Assembly: GCA_002010215.1 (NCBI GenBank)
Contig: MTMY01000004.1
Span: 62,001 to 126,000, forward strand
Source of the DNA: Archaeoglobus sp. JdFR-37
GTDB lineage: Archaea > Halobacteriota > Archaeoglobi > Archaeoglobales > Archaeoglobaceae
Length of the DNA stretch: 64,000 nucleotides
Reading direction: 5' to 3'
The translations under genes and the position numbers were made by a program. Below, piece after piece: positions 50,906 to 60,529 of this stretch. Within the stretch, counting starts at the first letter, position 1, and each line of letters begins with the position of its first letter. The notes below the pieces were generated by a model. It ran no database searches and was not told where the DNA came from. It saw only the letters and a list, made by a program, of their open reading frames with translations.

Positions 50906-50965
50906 AATCATCACCCCAGAATAGTTTGTGAGGATGAAAATAAATGTTTGCCCTCAGTACTCTCT

Positions 50966-51415
50966 TCAGTACTTTTCGAGGGCAGGAATCTCTTTTACAA
51001 GCTCCCTTTTGAGTTCCGCAGCTGTCTTATCTAGAAAGCTCCTTCCCTGAGGAGTCACAACCCTGCCTTCTGAAGACTGCTTGACAAAACCGGCCTTTTC
51101 AAGCTGCTGGAGGGCCTTTCTTATTATCGAACCGCTCCCCTTCCTGAACTTGGGCGGTTCTACACCTCTTCTCTTTCTCCCACCATAGACAGTCCTGAGC
51201 CTTTCGATGCCAACCGGCCCGTCGGTGTAAACCTTCCTGAATATGGCTGCTACTCTTATATACCACCAGTCAGGCTGTTCGGGAGCTCTTTCCTTGTGAA
51301 CCCCTGTTTTCACAAAGGCTGCCCATTCTGGGGGCTTGAACTCATCCATCTCCTTGAGCTTTTCCGCCACACGCTGAATCAGCAGATCAGCAGGCACATC
51401 ATATACCGTCGCCAT
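50966..51415 (-). CDS. rps19e: Ribosomal protein S19e
   Basis: A protein of 149 residues starting [13 protein letters not shown], with the S19e segments [22 protein letters not shown] and [20 protein letters not shown]. Winged-helix protein of the small subunit. The start follows GAGGTG and comes one base after the stop of the CRM-domain gene. Confidence 0.96.
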   Translation of the reverse strand: MATVYDVPADLLIQRVAEKLKEMDEFKPPEWAAFVKTGVHKERAPEQPDWWYIRVAAIFRKVYTDGPVGIERLRTVYGGRKRRGVEPPKFRKGSGSIIRKALQQLEKAGFVKQSSEGRVVTPQGRSFLDKTAAELKRELVKEIPALEKY

Positions 51416-51416
51416 C

Positions 51417-51701
51417 TCAACACCTCTCAAACGTTAAAACAAATCCACGAAAATCAACAAGCTTCCCCTTTACCTTTGAGGAGATCTCCTGGGCGAGTGT
51501 TTTTTTGTCCTTACCTTCAGCCTCGCCCATCTCTCTGAAATTTCGGAGCATTCTAACCTTTACTCTGCCTCTTTTCTCGATAAGCATGTTTATCTCGTTA
51601 ATAAGCCCTTCTGTAACGCCATTCTTACCAACGTTTATTATCACTTCCCCTCTCTCCCTCATATTTCCCATATCTCCCTCAACCTTCACAGCTACCTTCA
51701 C
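51417..51701 (-). CDS. CRM-domain (YhbY-like) RNA-binding protein
   Basis: A protein of 94 residues matching the CRM/YhbY fold: [29 protein letters not shown] followed by a helix ([15 protein letters not shown]) and final strand GFVLTFE (named by segments). The GxxG-like loop GKNG is present. Likely a ribosome-assembly RNA-binding protein; usually found beside rps19e in archaea. Confidence 0.8.
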   Translation of the reverse strand: MKVAVKVEGDMGNMRERGEVIINVGKNGVTEGLINEINMLIEKRGRVKVRMLRNFREMGEAEGKDKKTLAQEISSKVKGKLVDFRGFVLTFERC

Positions 51702-51821
51702 CGCTCCACAACAGTTTCTCTTTTTAAAAATTTTGTGTAGACTTTAGAGTGAGGATTTGTGAGAAATCGTGGAAGATGTGCAGTATGCCATGAAAAATTA
51801 CATCATCTTTAACCAAGCCGC

Positions 51822-53465
51822 TTAAAGGAGCTCCCCTACATCGAATATATTCGACACATCCAATTCAAACGCCACTACTGGATACCCCAGCTGGAAGTTC
51901 TGGAGAACTTCGGGATGTACCTCTCCAAACACCCCTACTTTCTTTCCATTGACGAAGATATCACCCCTTCTTCCCTCTATGAAGGCTTCATCATCGCCCT
52001 CCCTCACATCCCATTCCACATCCAGTTCCCTCATCAGGCTCTGGACATAGCTTCGGATTTCTGAGAAATTCGCTTTAGCATGGGTGCTGCAGGCTGCCAG
52101 ATGAAGTTTGTTCTGCATGTTGACCACCACATCCCCCACTTCGAATATCCGCTGAGGCATTGCATGGTGCTTGTTGTGCGAAAGCAACTCCAAGAGTTTT
52201 GGAAGCACATCTGTCCTGACAATGGTATGATCCTCCGTCAGCGGATGCATCACCGGTGTGTAGTCCTTCCACTCTTCACCCCTCCTCTTCACATAATCGT
52301 ACATCACCCTCTCATTGGTCAGAGTGAAGGTTATAACCTCCATGAAGCCCATGCCGATCATGATTTCCCTTATTAGCTCTCTCACATCATTCCACTGATG
52401 TGTCAGACCTACGGTATTGGTTTCCGGATATTCTGGAATAATCCTTTCGTAGCCGTACCCTATGGCTATATCTTCGATGATGTCCCAAGGGTGCATGATG
52501 TCCGCTCTGTAGGGTGGAATCACTACCTCTACCTCATCCTCGCCTACCTCAACCCCGTATCTCATCCTTCCCAGAGATAGCCTTATCTCATCATCACTCA
52601 GAGAGAATCCAAGCAACCCGAAAATCTCATCTTTTGATATCTTCATTTTCCTAGGAGAGAGGTCGGGAGAGGCCTCCCTTCTATCCGGATAAATGACTTC
52701 GACGCTCTCAATCTGCCCGCCTCTATCGCTCAACATCGTCGCAATTATGTTCAGGGCCCTATCAACATTCTCGTCAAAGCCTGTCACATCGATAAAGAGG
52801 TCAGTTGTGCTCTCCTTCACCCTAGTTTTCTCCGCATTTATGATGGGTGGGAATGAAATTGCCTCATCCCTAGCATCAATTATCATGGGGTAGGTGTTGC
52901 TTTTCTCCAGAATGAAACTGTACTCCCTGCCCTTAGGATGTTTCTCCAGTATCTCTGCCACGCTCATCTCATCCCTGAAATCCAGCGGGACAAATGAGAA
53001 GTTTTTATCAACAGCAGTATACCGCAGCGGAAAGTTTACCATGCTCAGGTCGTGAACACCAATGGCCATCTTCCTCCTATTCCTCCCTATCGTCCAGTGG
53101 AGATCCTCCTGCACCTCCATCAAACTCCTGATTACCTCATCAGTTATCTTGAGTCCCCTGACAACACACCCAACTATCCTTGGCCTTACAGAGAGGACGC
53201 TTTCATCAACGTGGATTTTCCAGTTCCCGGGTTTTGTAGAGTACTCAACATACCCAAACTCAACATCCATAAAGCCCTTTAAAGCCCTAGCAACACCTTC
53301 CACGCTGTAAAGATCAGGTCTGTTGGGGAAAAATTCCACATCAACATGATCCTCTTCTACCCTCTCTATATCGCATCCCAGCATGGGAAGCCTTTTAAGA
53401 ATTTCATCTCTGCTCTTCCCAACCAGCTTTTCAAGTTCATCCCAGTAAAGCGTAACAACTGGCAT
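51822..53465 (-). CDS. pheT: Phenylalanyl-tRNA synthetase beta subunit
   Basis: Archaeal PheT of about 547 residues, shorter than the bacterial form and lacking its N-terminal EMAP domain. B3/B4 region about 90-270, B5 domain about 275-345, catalytic-like core from 350 (RADIMHPWDIIEDIAIGYGYE). ATG 53465 (MPVVTLYWDELEKLVG) follows GGGGGG. Forms the (alpha-beta)2 enzyme with PheS. The AT-rich gap 51702-51821 downstream shows nothing. Confidence 0.95.
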   Translation of the reverse strand: MPVVTLYWDELEKLVGKSRDEILKRLPMLGCDIERVEEDHVDVEFFPNRPDLYSVEGVARALKGFMDVEFGYVEYSTKPGNWKIHVDESVLSVRPRIVGCVVRGLKITDEVIRSLMEVQEDLHWTIGRNRRKMAIGVHDLSMVNFPLRYTAVDKNFSFVPLDFRDEMSVAEILEKHPKGREYSFILEKSNTYPMIIDARDEAISFPPIINAEKTRVKESTTDLFIDVTGFDENVDRALNIIATMLSDRGGQIESVEVIYPDRREASPDLSPRKMKISKDEIFGLLGFSLSDDEIRLSLGRMRYGVEVGEDEVEVVIPPYRADIMHPWDIIEDIAIGYGYERIIPEYPETNTVGLTHQWNDVRELIREIMIGMGFMEVITFTLTNERVMYDYVKRRGEEWKDYTPVMHPLTEDHTIVRTDVLPKLLELLSHNKHHAMPQRIFEVGDVVVNMQNKLHLAACSTHAKANFSEIRSYVQSLMRELDVEWDVREGDDEAFIEGRRGDIFVNGKKVGVFGEVHPEVLQNFQLGYPVVAFELDVSNIFDVGELL

Positions 53466-53479
53466 CCCGATTCCCCCCA

Positions 53480-54922
53480 TCACCTCTTAACGGCCGGCAT
53501 GTTGCGGAGCCATCCAATGTCTGGCAGGTAAAGCCTTCTGAGGTCTTTCATCCCGAGCCTCAGCATGGCAAGCCTTCCTATGCCCAGACCCCATGCCAGA
53601 ACCTTTCCCTTTATGCCAAGAGGCTCTGTAACCTCCTTTCTGAAGACACCGGCACCGCCAAGTTCTATCCAGCCAAGCCCATCCACATAAACCTCAGGCT
53701 CAACACTTGGCTCCGTGTACGGGAAGTAGCCAGGTCTAAAACGGACATCTTCAAAGCCCATCTTGACAAAGAACTCCTTCAACAATCCTAGCAGATGTTT
53801 GAATCCCACATTCCTGTCCAGCACAACTCCTTCAAGCTGGTCGAATTCGGGGAGATGTGTTGCATCTATTGCCTCCCTTCTGTAAACCCTGTCGATGCAG
53901 AATGCCTTAACTGGCGGTTCTGGATTTCTGGCAAGGTAATGGATGGTAATGGCAGTTGTGTGAGTTCTCAGAACCAGTTGCATGGCTTTTTCATAGCTCC
54001 ACTCTCCGCCCCATCCCGTTGAGCCAGTAATCCACCCATTTTCGTGAGTCGCTCTGACTCTCTCCACCACCTCATCATCCATATCGATGTATCTGTCAAG
54101 GTAAAATGTGTCCTGCATATCCCTTGCCGGATGATCCTGAGGCTGGAATAGAGCATCGAAGTTCCAGAAAGATGGCTGGACATAATGTCCCTTTATCTCT
54201 GTAAAGCCCATTTCCAAGAATATCTTTCGGCATTCCCGGATTATCCTTTCATAAGGATGTACCTTGGCGGGGAAGACATCCTTTGAGGGCACGTGTATAT
54301 CATACTTCAGAAACTCCTTTCCCCGCCAAGCACCGCTTATTATAAGCTCAGGAGTCAGGTCTGAAATATATCCCTTAAGCTCAGCTTCCGGCTTTTTGAG
54401 AAGAATAATGTAGGTTTCCTTGAACTCCTCAATTCTGACGAGCTTTCTTCTGACAAGAATTTTCAGTATATTCTCATCAACTTTAGCCATTCTATCATTA
54501 TATATTATACTAAGAGCTTCTCTTTCAGGGATGCTCACCGGCTTAATCAGTCTGATAATTCCATCCTTTATTTCTATGCAGCCCCTTCTTCTCAACCATC
54601 CTATTGCAATGGAAACAAGTTCTTTCCCAAATTTCTTTTCGAGCTCTGCGATGCTTTTCTCACCACTCTCAATACTTTCAAGTTCTCTGGCAATTATCTC
54701 TTCAGGAAATCCATCGTTAAGATACTTCATCCCTTCCTCTGTAAGGCTGTACTCCTTCCACTTCTCCTCCTCAACTTTGGCCAGTCCTTTATCCTGCAGC
54801 AGATATGCAGCCTTGAAAACAGCATCCACACTCATTTTTGATATTTTTGCTGCCTCCTCAACCTTGTACTTTTTTCCGACTTCAAGTGCCTTTATCAGCG
54901 TAACCTCAAGTGGTGAGAACAT
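53480..54922 (-). CDS. pheS: Phenylalanyl-tRNA synthetase alpha subunit
   Basis: Archaeal PheS of 480 residues: N-terminal winged-helix tRNA-binding modules (residues 1-170), then the class II core with QPSFWNFDALFQPQDHPARDMQDTF near 247, FCIDRVYRREAIDATHLPEFDQLEG near 350 (motif 2) and VLAWGLGIGRLAML near 452 (motif 3). Charges tRNA-Phe. 14 bases upstream of pheT. Confidence 0.96.
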   Translation of the reverse strand: MFSPLEVTLIKALEVGKKYKVEEAAKISKMSVDAVFKAAYLLQDKGLAKVEEEKWKEYSLTEEGMKYLNDGFPEEIIARELESIESGEKSIAELEKKFGKELVSIAIGWLRRRGCIEIKDGIIRLIKPVSIPEREALSIIYNDRMAKVDENILKILVRRKLVRIEEFKETYIILLKKPEAELKGYISDLTPELIISGAWRGKEFLKYDIHVPSKDVFPAKVHPYERIIRECRKIFLEMGFTEIKGHYVQPSFWNFDALFQPQDHPARDMQDTFYLDRYIDMDDEVVERVRATHENGWITGSTGWGGEWSYEKAMQLVLRTHTTAITIHYLARNPEPPVKAFCIDRVYRREAIDATHLPEFDQLEGVVLDRNVGFKHLLGLLKEFFVKMGFEDVRFRPGYFPYTEPSVEPEVYVDGLGWIELGGAGVFRKEVTEPLGIKGKVLAWGLGIGRLAMLRLGMKDLRRLYLPDIGWLRNMPAVKR

Positions 54923-55116
54923 GATATCACCGTAGCCAGAAAGCTGAGGATGTGTTTTTTAAAACCTTTGGTATTTCTGATTTACATCTGCATACATTCC
55001 AGAGCCATAATTCAAAACATAATTATTCAAAATGATAATTCTTTAGAACAGTCGCCATTCGTCGAATCGACTGGGGCTTTATCAGTTATCGAGAAATACG
55101 AAGAAAAATAGAAACC

Positions 55117-55126
55117 TTTAAGTATT
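55117..55126 (+). promoter_or_regulatory. TATA box of the fqo operon
   Basis: TTTAAGTATT lies about 54-63 bases before ATG 55180, predicting a leader of about 30 bases that includes a GCGGTGG Shine-Dalgarno. The rest of 54923-55116 is AT-rich spacer between the divergent pheS and fqoA genes, with no gene seen. Confidence 0.45.
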
Positions 55127-55179
55127 TAGGCATTAAAATCCCGCTTTGAGCTCTGGAAACTGCATAGCGGTGGTTAAAC

Positions 55180-55554
55180 ATGGCAGTAGAGGTTTTCGTC
55201 AAAATGGCACTGTATATGGCTATTGCACTGGTAATACCAGTAATAGCTTTCTTCATACCCAAGCTTTTCACGCCCAGCCGCTACAGCTACCTTAAAGCCG
55301 AAACATATGAGTGTGGTGAAATTCCATATGGGACGGCAAGAGTCCAATTCAGCATCCAGTATTACACCTTTGCTCTGATGTTCGTGATCTTCGACATTGA
55401 GGCCCTGATGATGTTCCCCTGGGCGGTGGTGGTGAAGGAAATAGGGATTTTGGCAGTTATTGAAATGCTGGTGTTCATTGGTGTATTCGTCATCGGACTT
55501 ATCTATGCCTGGACAAAGGGGGCGTTGAGATGGGTGATGAACTACCCCGAGTAA
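55180..55554 (+). CDS. fqoA: F420H2:quinone oxidoreductase subunit A (NuoA-like)
   Basis: A membrane protein of 124 residues with three helices; the NuoA marker YECGEIPYGTARVQFSIQYYTFALMFVIFDIEALM is present between about residue 45 and 80 (named by YECG and FDIEA). First gene of a complex-I operon lacking NADH-input genes. Confidence 0.94.
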   Translation: MAVEVFVKMALYMAIALVIPVIAFFIPKLFTPSRYSYLKAETYECGEIPYGTARVQFSIQYYTFALMFVIFDIEALMMFPWAVVVKEIGILAVIEMLVFIGVFVIGLIYAWTKGALRWVMNYPE

Positions 55555-56105
55555 TCCACATGCGTGATGGAAGTGCTCATGCTGTGGTGGGGCTGGACAG
55601 CTCAGAAGATTTTCTTGAACGGACGGATGGTTTGGTTGGAAAACTTGCTCAGGATGTTCGAAAAGGATTGTGGAAAGTTCTTGGTCCACTTCTTTACTGG
55701 GGTAGAGGCTTCTCGCCCTGGGGCTCCCACTTCGGCATAGCCTGTTGCTCCATAGAGGTGCCAATGGCAGTTTTTGGGCCACTATTCGATGTTGAAAGAC
55801 ATGGTGTGCTGAGCCCTTCAACTGCCCGACAGTGGGATATGCTTTGGGTAAGCGGGACTGTAACCAGAAAGCTTGCGCCACGAATCAGAATACTCTACGA
55901 ACAGATGCTGGAACCAAAGTGGGTTGTTGCCATTGGTGATTGCGCAATAAGCGGTGGTCCGTTTTACGACTCATACAACGTTGTCAAGGGTGTTGACAAG
56001 ATAATGCCAGTAGATATGTACGTTCCCGGATGCCCTGTGAGGCCAGAAACATTCATTGATGCCATAATTGAGTTCAGAAGGAGAGTAAGGGAGGGGAAGA
56101 GATGA
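55530..56105 (+). CDS. fqoB: F420H2:quinone oxidoreductase subunit B (NuoB-like)
   Basis: A protein of 191 residues binding cluster N2: tandem Cys in GIACCSIEVPM near 72, AIGDCAISGGPF near 130 and VPGCPVRPE near 165. ATG 55530 follows GGGGGCG and overlaps fqoA by 25 bases. Separate from subunit C, unlike the fused B/C reported in Archaeoglobus fulgidus (from memory). Passes electrons to quinone. Confidence 0.94.
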   Translation: MGDELPRVIHMRDGSAHAVVGLDSSEDFLERTDGLVGKLAQDVRKGLWKVLGPLLYWGRGFSPWGSHFGIACCSIEVPMAVFGPLFDVERHGVLSPSTARQWDMLWVSGTVTRKLAPRIRILYEQMLEPKWVVAIGDCAISGGPFYDSYNVVKGVDKIMPVDMYVPGCPVRPETFIDAIIEFRRRVREGKR

Positions 56106-56545
56106 TACTGGACCTCTACAGAATTGCCGAGGCTATACGGGCTTCTCACCCTGATCTCGAGTTTGATGTAAAAGAGGGAGAACGCAGAGTTGTTTTCAAG
56201 GTTAAGGCTGAAAAGCTCCACAATTTTATCAAGTTTTTGAGAGATGAAGTAGGGAGAGATTTTCTGTCAACTGTGACCGCTGTGGATTACTCTGACAGAA
56301 TGGAGGTCGTATACATTCTTGGAAGCTACAGCGATGGCTTCATCTTTGTTGTTAAGACTGAGGTAGATAGAGAGAATCCTGAAGTTGAAAGCGTAGTTGA
56401 CCTCTTTCCCACTGCAAACTTCCACGAGAGGGAAGTTTACGACATGTTTGGTGTTCGCTTTAGGAATCATCCTAACCTGCGGAGACTTCTGCTTCCCGAT
56501 GATTTTGAGGGGCATCCGCTGCGTAAAGACTACGAATGGTGGTGA
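56102..56545 (+). CDS. fqoC: F420H2:quinone oxidoreductase subunit C (NuoC-like)
   Basis: A protein of 147 residues of the 30-kDa subunit family: VTAVDYSDRMEVVYIL near 57, ESVVDLFPTANFHEREVYDMFGVRF near 97 and LLLPDDFEGHPLRKDYEW at the end. Overlaps fqoB by ATGA. The 76-base gap before fqoD is purine-rich with no gene. Confidence 0.94.
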   Translation: MILDLYRIAEAIRASHPDLEFDVKEGERRVVFKVKAEKLHNFIKFLRDEVGRDFLSTVTAVDYSDRMEVVYILGSYSDGFIFVVKTEVDRENPEVESVVDLFPTANFHEREVYDMFGVRFRNHPNLRRLLLPDDFEGHPLRKDYEWW

Positions 56546-56621
56546 GTAGTGGTAGAGGATGGAGAGAGGATGAGAGGGAATGTGCAACAAGCAGAGGAGA
56601 TGCGACAAAAGGTGGTAAAAA

Positions 56622-57704
56622 ATGGAAATGTGGGTTAATTTCGGTCCGCAGCATCCCTTCACACACGGCCTGTGGAGGTTGAAGGTAAAAGTTGAAGGAG
56701 AGACGGTTGTTGATGTTGAGCCAACTATAGGGTACCTTCACAGGGGTGTTGAAAAGCTGGCTGAAAAAAGGAGCTGGGTAAAGTTCATACCCTATAACGA
56801 CCGTCTTTGCTACGTTGCCTCTATGGGCTGGACGGAAGGATACGTGGGGGCAGTTGAAAGGCTGATGGGTGTTGAGCCGCCTGAAAGAGCCCTTTACCTC
56901 AGAACCATCACCTCTGAACTTCAGAGAATTGCAAGTCATTTTGTTTGGCTTGGAGCCTATTCAATAGACCTAGGAAACTTCACCGCATTGCTCTTTGCTG
57001 TTAGAGAAAGAGAGTTTATTCTTGATTCCCTTTCCCGCCTCACCGGCCACAGAATGACCTACAACTATCCTCGCTTTGGTGGTGTTGCAAGAGATGCCCC
57101 CAACGGATGGGTTGAGAGAACTATCCGCTATCTCAATAGGATAGAGAGGAAGATGAACGATTTTGTAAACCTCATGCTTGACAACGAGACCTTCCTGAAG
57201 AGAGTTCAGGGTGTTGGAATTCTGAAAAAGAGCGTTGCCAAAGAATGGGGTGTGACTGGCCCCGTAGCGAGAGGGAGCGGTCTTAAGGTTGACGTTCGCT
57301 ATAACGATCCATATTTGCTCTATGAGGAAATAGGGTTCGAGCCCGTAGTTGAGAAAGATTGTGATTGCTTCGCCAGATACATGGTGAGGATCAGAGAGAT
57401 CTACGAGAGCATAACCATCGCCAGAGAGCTTCTCATGAGGCTGCCTGAAGGTGATGTCATGGCAAAGAGGGTGCCCAGAGTGCCTCCTCCGGGTGAAATA
57501 TACTATCGTGTTGAGGTGCCCAGAGGAGAGGCTGGTTATTACATCGTCAGCGATGGGAAGGATGTTCCTTACAGAGTCAAAATAAGGAGCCCTGCATACG
57601 TCCACATTCAGGCAACAAAGGCCATGATGCCTGGCTGTAATGTGGCCGATCTCCCGGCCATATTGGGTAGTTTAGATGTGTGTCTTGGAGATACTGATAG
57701 GTGA
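56622..57704 (+). CDS. fqoD: F420H2:quinone oxidoreductase subunit D (NuoD-like)
   Basis: A protein of 360 residues of the 49-kDa subunit family: NFGPQHPFTHGLWRL at the start, EPTIGYLHRGVEKLAEKR near 33, and the C terminus LPAILGSLDVCLGDTDR. Forms the quinone site with subunit B. ATG 56622 follows AAGGTGG. Confidence 0.94.
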   Translation: MEMWVNFGPQHPFTHGLWRLKVKVEGETVVDVEPTIGYLHRGVEKLAEKRSWVKFIPYNDRLCYVASMGWTEGYVGAVERLMGVEPPERALYLRTITSELQRIASHFVWLGAYSIDLGNFTALLFAVREREFILDSLSRLTGHRMTYNYPRFGGVARDAPNGWVERTIRYLNRIERKMNDFVNLMLDNETFLKRVQGVGILKKSVAKEWGVTGPVARGSGLKVDVRYNDPYLLYEEIGFEPVVEKDCDCFARYMVRIREIYESITIARELLMRLPEGDVMAKRVPRVPPPGEIYYRVEVPRGEAGYYIVSDGKDVPYRVKIRSPAYVHIQATKAMMPGCNVADLPAILGSLDVCLGDTDR

Positions 57705-57727
57705 AGGGTAGGTGATAGGTGGTTTCC

Positions 57728-58816
57728 ATGAGCTGGTATGAATCCCCAATACTTCAACCAGTGTACGTTAAAGCGATGGAAGTTCTAGGTCCCATCATCG
57801 GAAGAACAGGAGCTCAGCTCCTCTTGAGCCTTATAGAATCCATTTTAATAATAGCCCTCATTTTTATAAATGTTCTGATAATTGTCTGGCTGGAGAGGAA
57901 GATTCTCGGAAGAATGATGAACAGAAGAGGACCGGTTTATGCAGGCCCACCGTTGCTCTGGGGACTGTTTCAGGCAATTGCCGACTTTTTAAAACTCATG
58001 ACAAAGGAGTTCTTCATTCCAAGGAGGGCGGACAGGCTAACATATATTATCGGTCCCGCTCTGGTGGTGTTCGCAGGACTGGCCATAGGTTTGATGGTCC
58101 CCTTTGGCGAGGGCTTTGTTGGCCTGAAAAATGAGGCCAGCCTGATTTATATCATAGCTCTAGCAAGCCTCGAACCCATGGGTGTGATGCTCTGCGGCCT
58201 TTCAGCCAATAACAAATTCTCCCTGATGGGAGGTATGAGAGCTGCTGCTCAGATGATAAGCTACGAGCTGCCAGCTGTCCTAGTTCTGATTTCAGCAGCC
58301 TTACTTGCAGGAAGTGTTGATATTCTCGAGATAGCTGAGTCCCAATCTCAGATATGGTACGTTGCCATCCTCCCGCTTGGAGCCCTCCTTTACCTGATAA
58401 CCGTATTGGCGGAGCTTGAGAGGACACCTTTCGATATCCCTGAGGCGGAATCAGAGCTCGTTGCAGGGTTTATGACAGAGTATGGGGGTATGTTTTACGG
58501 CATGCTGATGGCCGCCCACTACATAAGCGTATTTGTCACATCCGCCCTTTTCGTGGCAGTTTTCCTTGGTGGGTATGGCTTGCCTTTCGGTTTAAATGCA
58601 GCCTTAGAAATGCTCCCACCTGCTCTTGCAAGCCTTACTACCCTCCTCATCTTCCATGTGAAGGTCTATATAGTGGTCTTTCTCCTGATATGGATTAGAG
58701 CTGCCTATTTCAGGTTCCGGATTGACCAGCTTCTGGAGCTGGGCTGGAAACGCCTCTTTCCACTTTCACTTCTCAATCTAGTATGGGCTATAGCAGCTTT
58801 GGGGGTGTTATCTTGA
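57728..58816 (+). CDS. fqoH: F420H2:quinone oxidoreductase subunit H (NuoH-like)
   Basis: A membrane protein of 362 residues with about eight helices. The conserved loops VWLERKILGRMMNRRGP near 55 and ELERTPFDIPEAESELVAGF near 235 are present. ATG 57728 follows GGTGATAGGTGG; GTG 57719 is less likely. Links the quinone site to the proton-pumping arm. Confidence 0.94.
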   Translation: MSWYESPILQPVYVKAMEVLGPIIGRTGAQLLLSLIESILIIALIFINVLIIVWLERKILGRMMNRRGPVYAGPPLLWGLFQAIADFLKLMTKEFFIPRRADRLTYIIGPALVVFAGLAIGLMVPFGEGFVGLKNEASLIYIIALASLEPMGVMLCGLSANNKFSLMGGMRAAAQMISYELPAVLVLISAALLAGSVDILEIAESQSQIWYVAILPLGALLYLITVLAELERTPFDIPEAESELVAGFMTEYGGMFYGMLMAAHYISVFVTSALFVAVFLGGYGLPFGLNAALEMLPPALASLTTLLIFHVKVYIVVFLLIWIRAAYFRFRIDQLLELGWKRLFPLSLLNLVWAIAALGVLS

Positions 58817-59460
58817 AGGTCATCAAGAAGCTGGCTGGTCCACTGGTAGTTCCCTTAAGCTACTTCTTTCAGCGCCCCATAACAGTACAGTATCCCGATG
58901 AACGGCTTGTTGTACCCAAAGGGTACAGAGGCCACCCTCTCTTCACTCTTGAAAACTGCATAGCCTGCAGAGCATGTGAAAGGGCATGCCCAGTCAACAC
59001 AATCCAGATCGACATGGAGATAAAACCGGATGGGAGAAGGATAATGTACGGTTACTATCTCGACCTCGGCCGCTGCCTTTTCTGCGGATTCTGTGCTGAT
59101 GCGTGTCCTACAGGGGCAATCGTGATGGGGCCAAAGCTTGAATTGATGGAGTGGAAGAGAGAAGAGCTTGTTTACGACATAAGAAAATTCCAGAAGCTGA
59201 AAAAGGAATTAAGGTGGAAGCCTGAAAAACCTGTAAAGCGTTCTGCATGTGCACATCCTGAAAACTGCATAGGCTGCATGTTCTGCGTTGAAACCTGTCC
59301 TGTCAATGCCATATCCGTCACTACTGTGGGAGACGAGCGAGTTCTGAGAATAGATCCCACTGTGTGCTCTGGCTGTGGAATGTGCGTGAAAAACTGCCCT
59401 ACCTTCGCCTTAACGATGACTGAATATGCTGAGACCGAATATTCCGAATATGAGAGATAA
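58813..59460 (+). CDS. fqoI: F420H2:quinone oxidoreductase subunit I with four [4Fe-4S] motifs
   Basis: A protein of about 215 residues. Residues 49-98 hold the two normal NuoI clusters (CIACRACERACP, CLFCGFCADACP). A linker of about 50 residues is followed by a second pair, CIGCMFCVETCP near 152 and CSGCGMCVKNCP near 185, so it is a NuoI-ferredoxin fusion. TTG 58813 follows GGGGGTG and overlaps the fqoH stop as TTGA; ATG 58783 is the alternative. The extra ferredoxin may connect subunit F to the clusters or accept ferredoxin electrons (inference). Confidence 0.93.
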   Translation: MKVIKKLAGPLVVPLSYFFQRPITVQYPDERLVVPKGYRGHPLFTLENCIACRACERACPVNTIQIDMEIKPDGRRIMYGYYLDLGRCLFCGFCADACPTGAIVMGPKLELMEWKREELVYDIRKFQKLKKELRWKPEKPVKRSACAHPENCIGCMFCVETCPVNAISVTTVGDERVLRIDPTVCSGCGMCVKNCPTFALTMTEYAETEYSEYER

Positions 59461-59474
59461 TTGAGGTGTGATGG

Positions 59475-60527
59475 ATGACAGAGGTGTGTTACTTCGAGTG
59501 GAGAGTAAAGCTGCCAAAAAAGCCCCTGAGAGACCAGAAGTATTTTGGAAACCTCAAGAAGTTCGTTATAGATGCTGGATTATGCAGTCACTGCACCACA
59601 TGTACTTCTGTCTGTCCGGTTTATGGTATAACAGGCGGTGACAAGCCCATTGATTTTCCAAATTGGGAAAAAGATTGCATTGATTGCGGATCGTGTATTA
59701 GAGTCTGTCCAAGATGGGGATACGAACCAAAGAATGGTATTGGAAATTATGTCGAGATTACAGCAGCAAAATCGAAACGATTCAAGGGTCAGGATGGCGG
59801 TATGGCCAGCGAGATTATCGCTTCAGCCTTCGAGCTAGGCATGATAGACAGGGCGGTTGTGGTCAGCAGAGACGATGTGTGGCATCCTGTTATGACCCAG
59901 GTTAGGACTGCGAAGCAGCTCGGAGATGAGAAGATTGCCAGCTCCAAGTATAGCTTTGCAGATGTCATGGTCGAGCTTAGAAATGCCACCTACAACACCA
60001 GAAAGGGTGTTGCAGTAACGGCAACACCATGTATGATTTCTGGACTTAAGAAACTGGAGGATGAGGTAGCGAGTTACAAACAGAACGTCAAGCTGGCAAT
60101 AAGCCTCTTCTGCATGGAGAATTTCTACTATCACCAGCTCTCAGAGCTTTTAGCTAACAAAGGCATTGAAATGAAATCCGTAGGAAAAATGCATGTTACC
60201 GACAACGGATTGGCTGTTGAGGTGAGCGAGGGGGAGGCTGGGGAGTACATCAGAGTTGTTGAGATCAACGAAGAGGAAATAGAGGAGATACTTCCTTCAG
60301 GCTGTAGAGTGTGCCAGGATTTTGTTGGAGTTGAAAGCGATGTAAGTGTTGGTAGCGAGGGGTCACCAGAAGGATTCTCCACAATAATCGTTAGAAGTGA
60401 AGTTGCTAAGAAAATCATGGATCACATAAGGGAAAAGGATTACGCTGAGTTCGCTGAGGTTGATGTTGATGCCATCGAAAAGCGCTGCGAGAATAAAATC
60501 CAGAAAAGACCTTACAGGAGGGGGTAA
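59475..60527 (+). CDS. fqoF: F420H2 dehydrogenase input subunit F (FpoF/FrhB-like)
   Basis: A protein of 350 residues that oxidises reduced coenzyme F420 and feeds complex I. N-terminal two-cluster ferredoxin part (CSHCTTCTSVCP near 37, CIDCGSCIRVCP near 71), then the FrhB domain (GQDGGMASEIIASAFELG near 101, ATPCMISGLKKL near 183, SGCRVCQDFVGVESDVSVG near 277). Its place inside the operon shows that the complex uses F420H2, not NADH. Confidence 0.94.
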   Translation: MTEVCYFEWRVKLPKKPLRDQKYFGNLKKFVIDAGLCSHCTTCTSVCPVYGITGGDKPIDFPNWEKDCIDCGSCIRVCPRWGYEPKNGIGNYVEITAAKSKRFKGQDGGMASEIIASAFELGMIDRAVVVSRDDVWHPVMTQVRTAKQLGDEKIASSKYSFADVMVELRNATYNTRKGVAVTATPCMISGLKKLEDEVASYKQNVKLAISLFCMENFYYHQLSELLANKGIEMKSVGKMHVTDNGLAVEVSEGEAGEYIRVVEINEEEIEEILPSGCRVCQDFVGVESDVSVGSEGSPEGFSTIIVRSEVAKKIMDHIREKDYAEFAEVDVDAIEKRCENKIQKRPYRRG

Positions 60528-60529
60528 AG

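Noticed and set aside
55174..55881. Minus-strand reading frame of 235 codons opposite fqoA and fqoB
   Set aside because: Both plus-strand genes have clear family motifs; the antisense product is Cys/His/Pro-rich noise.
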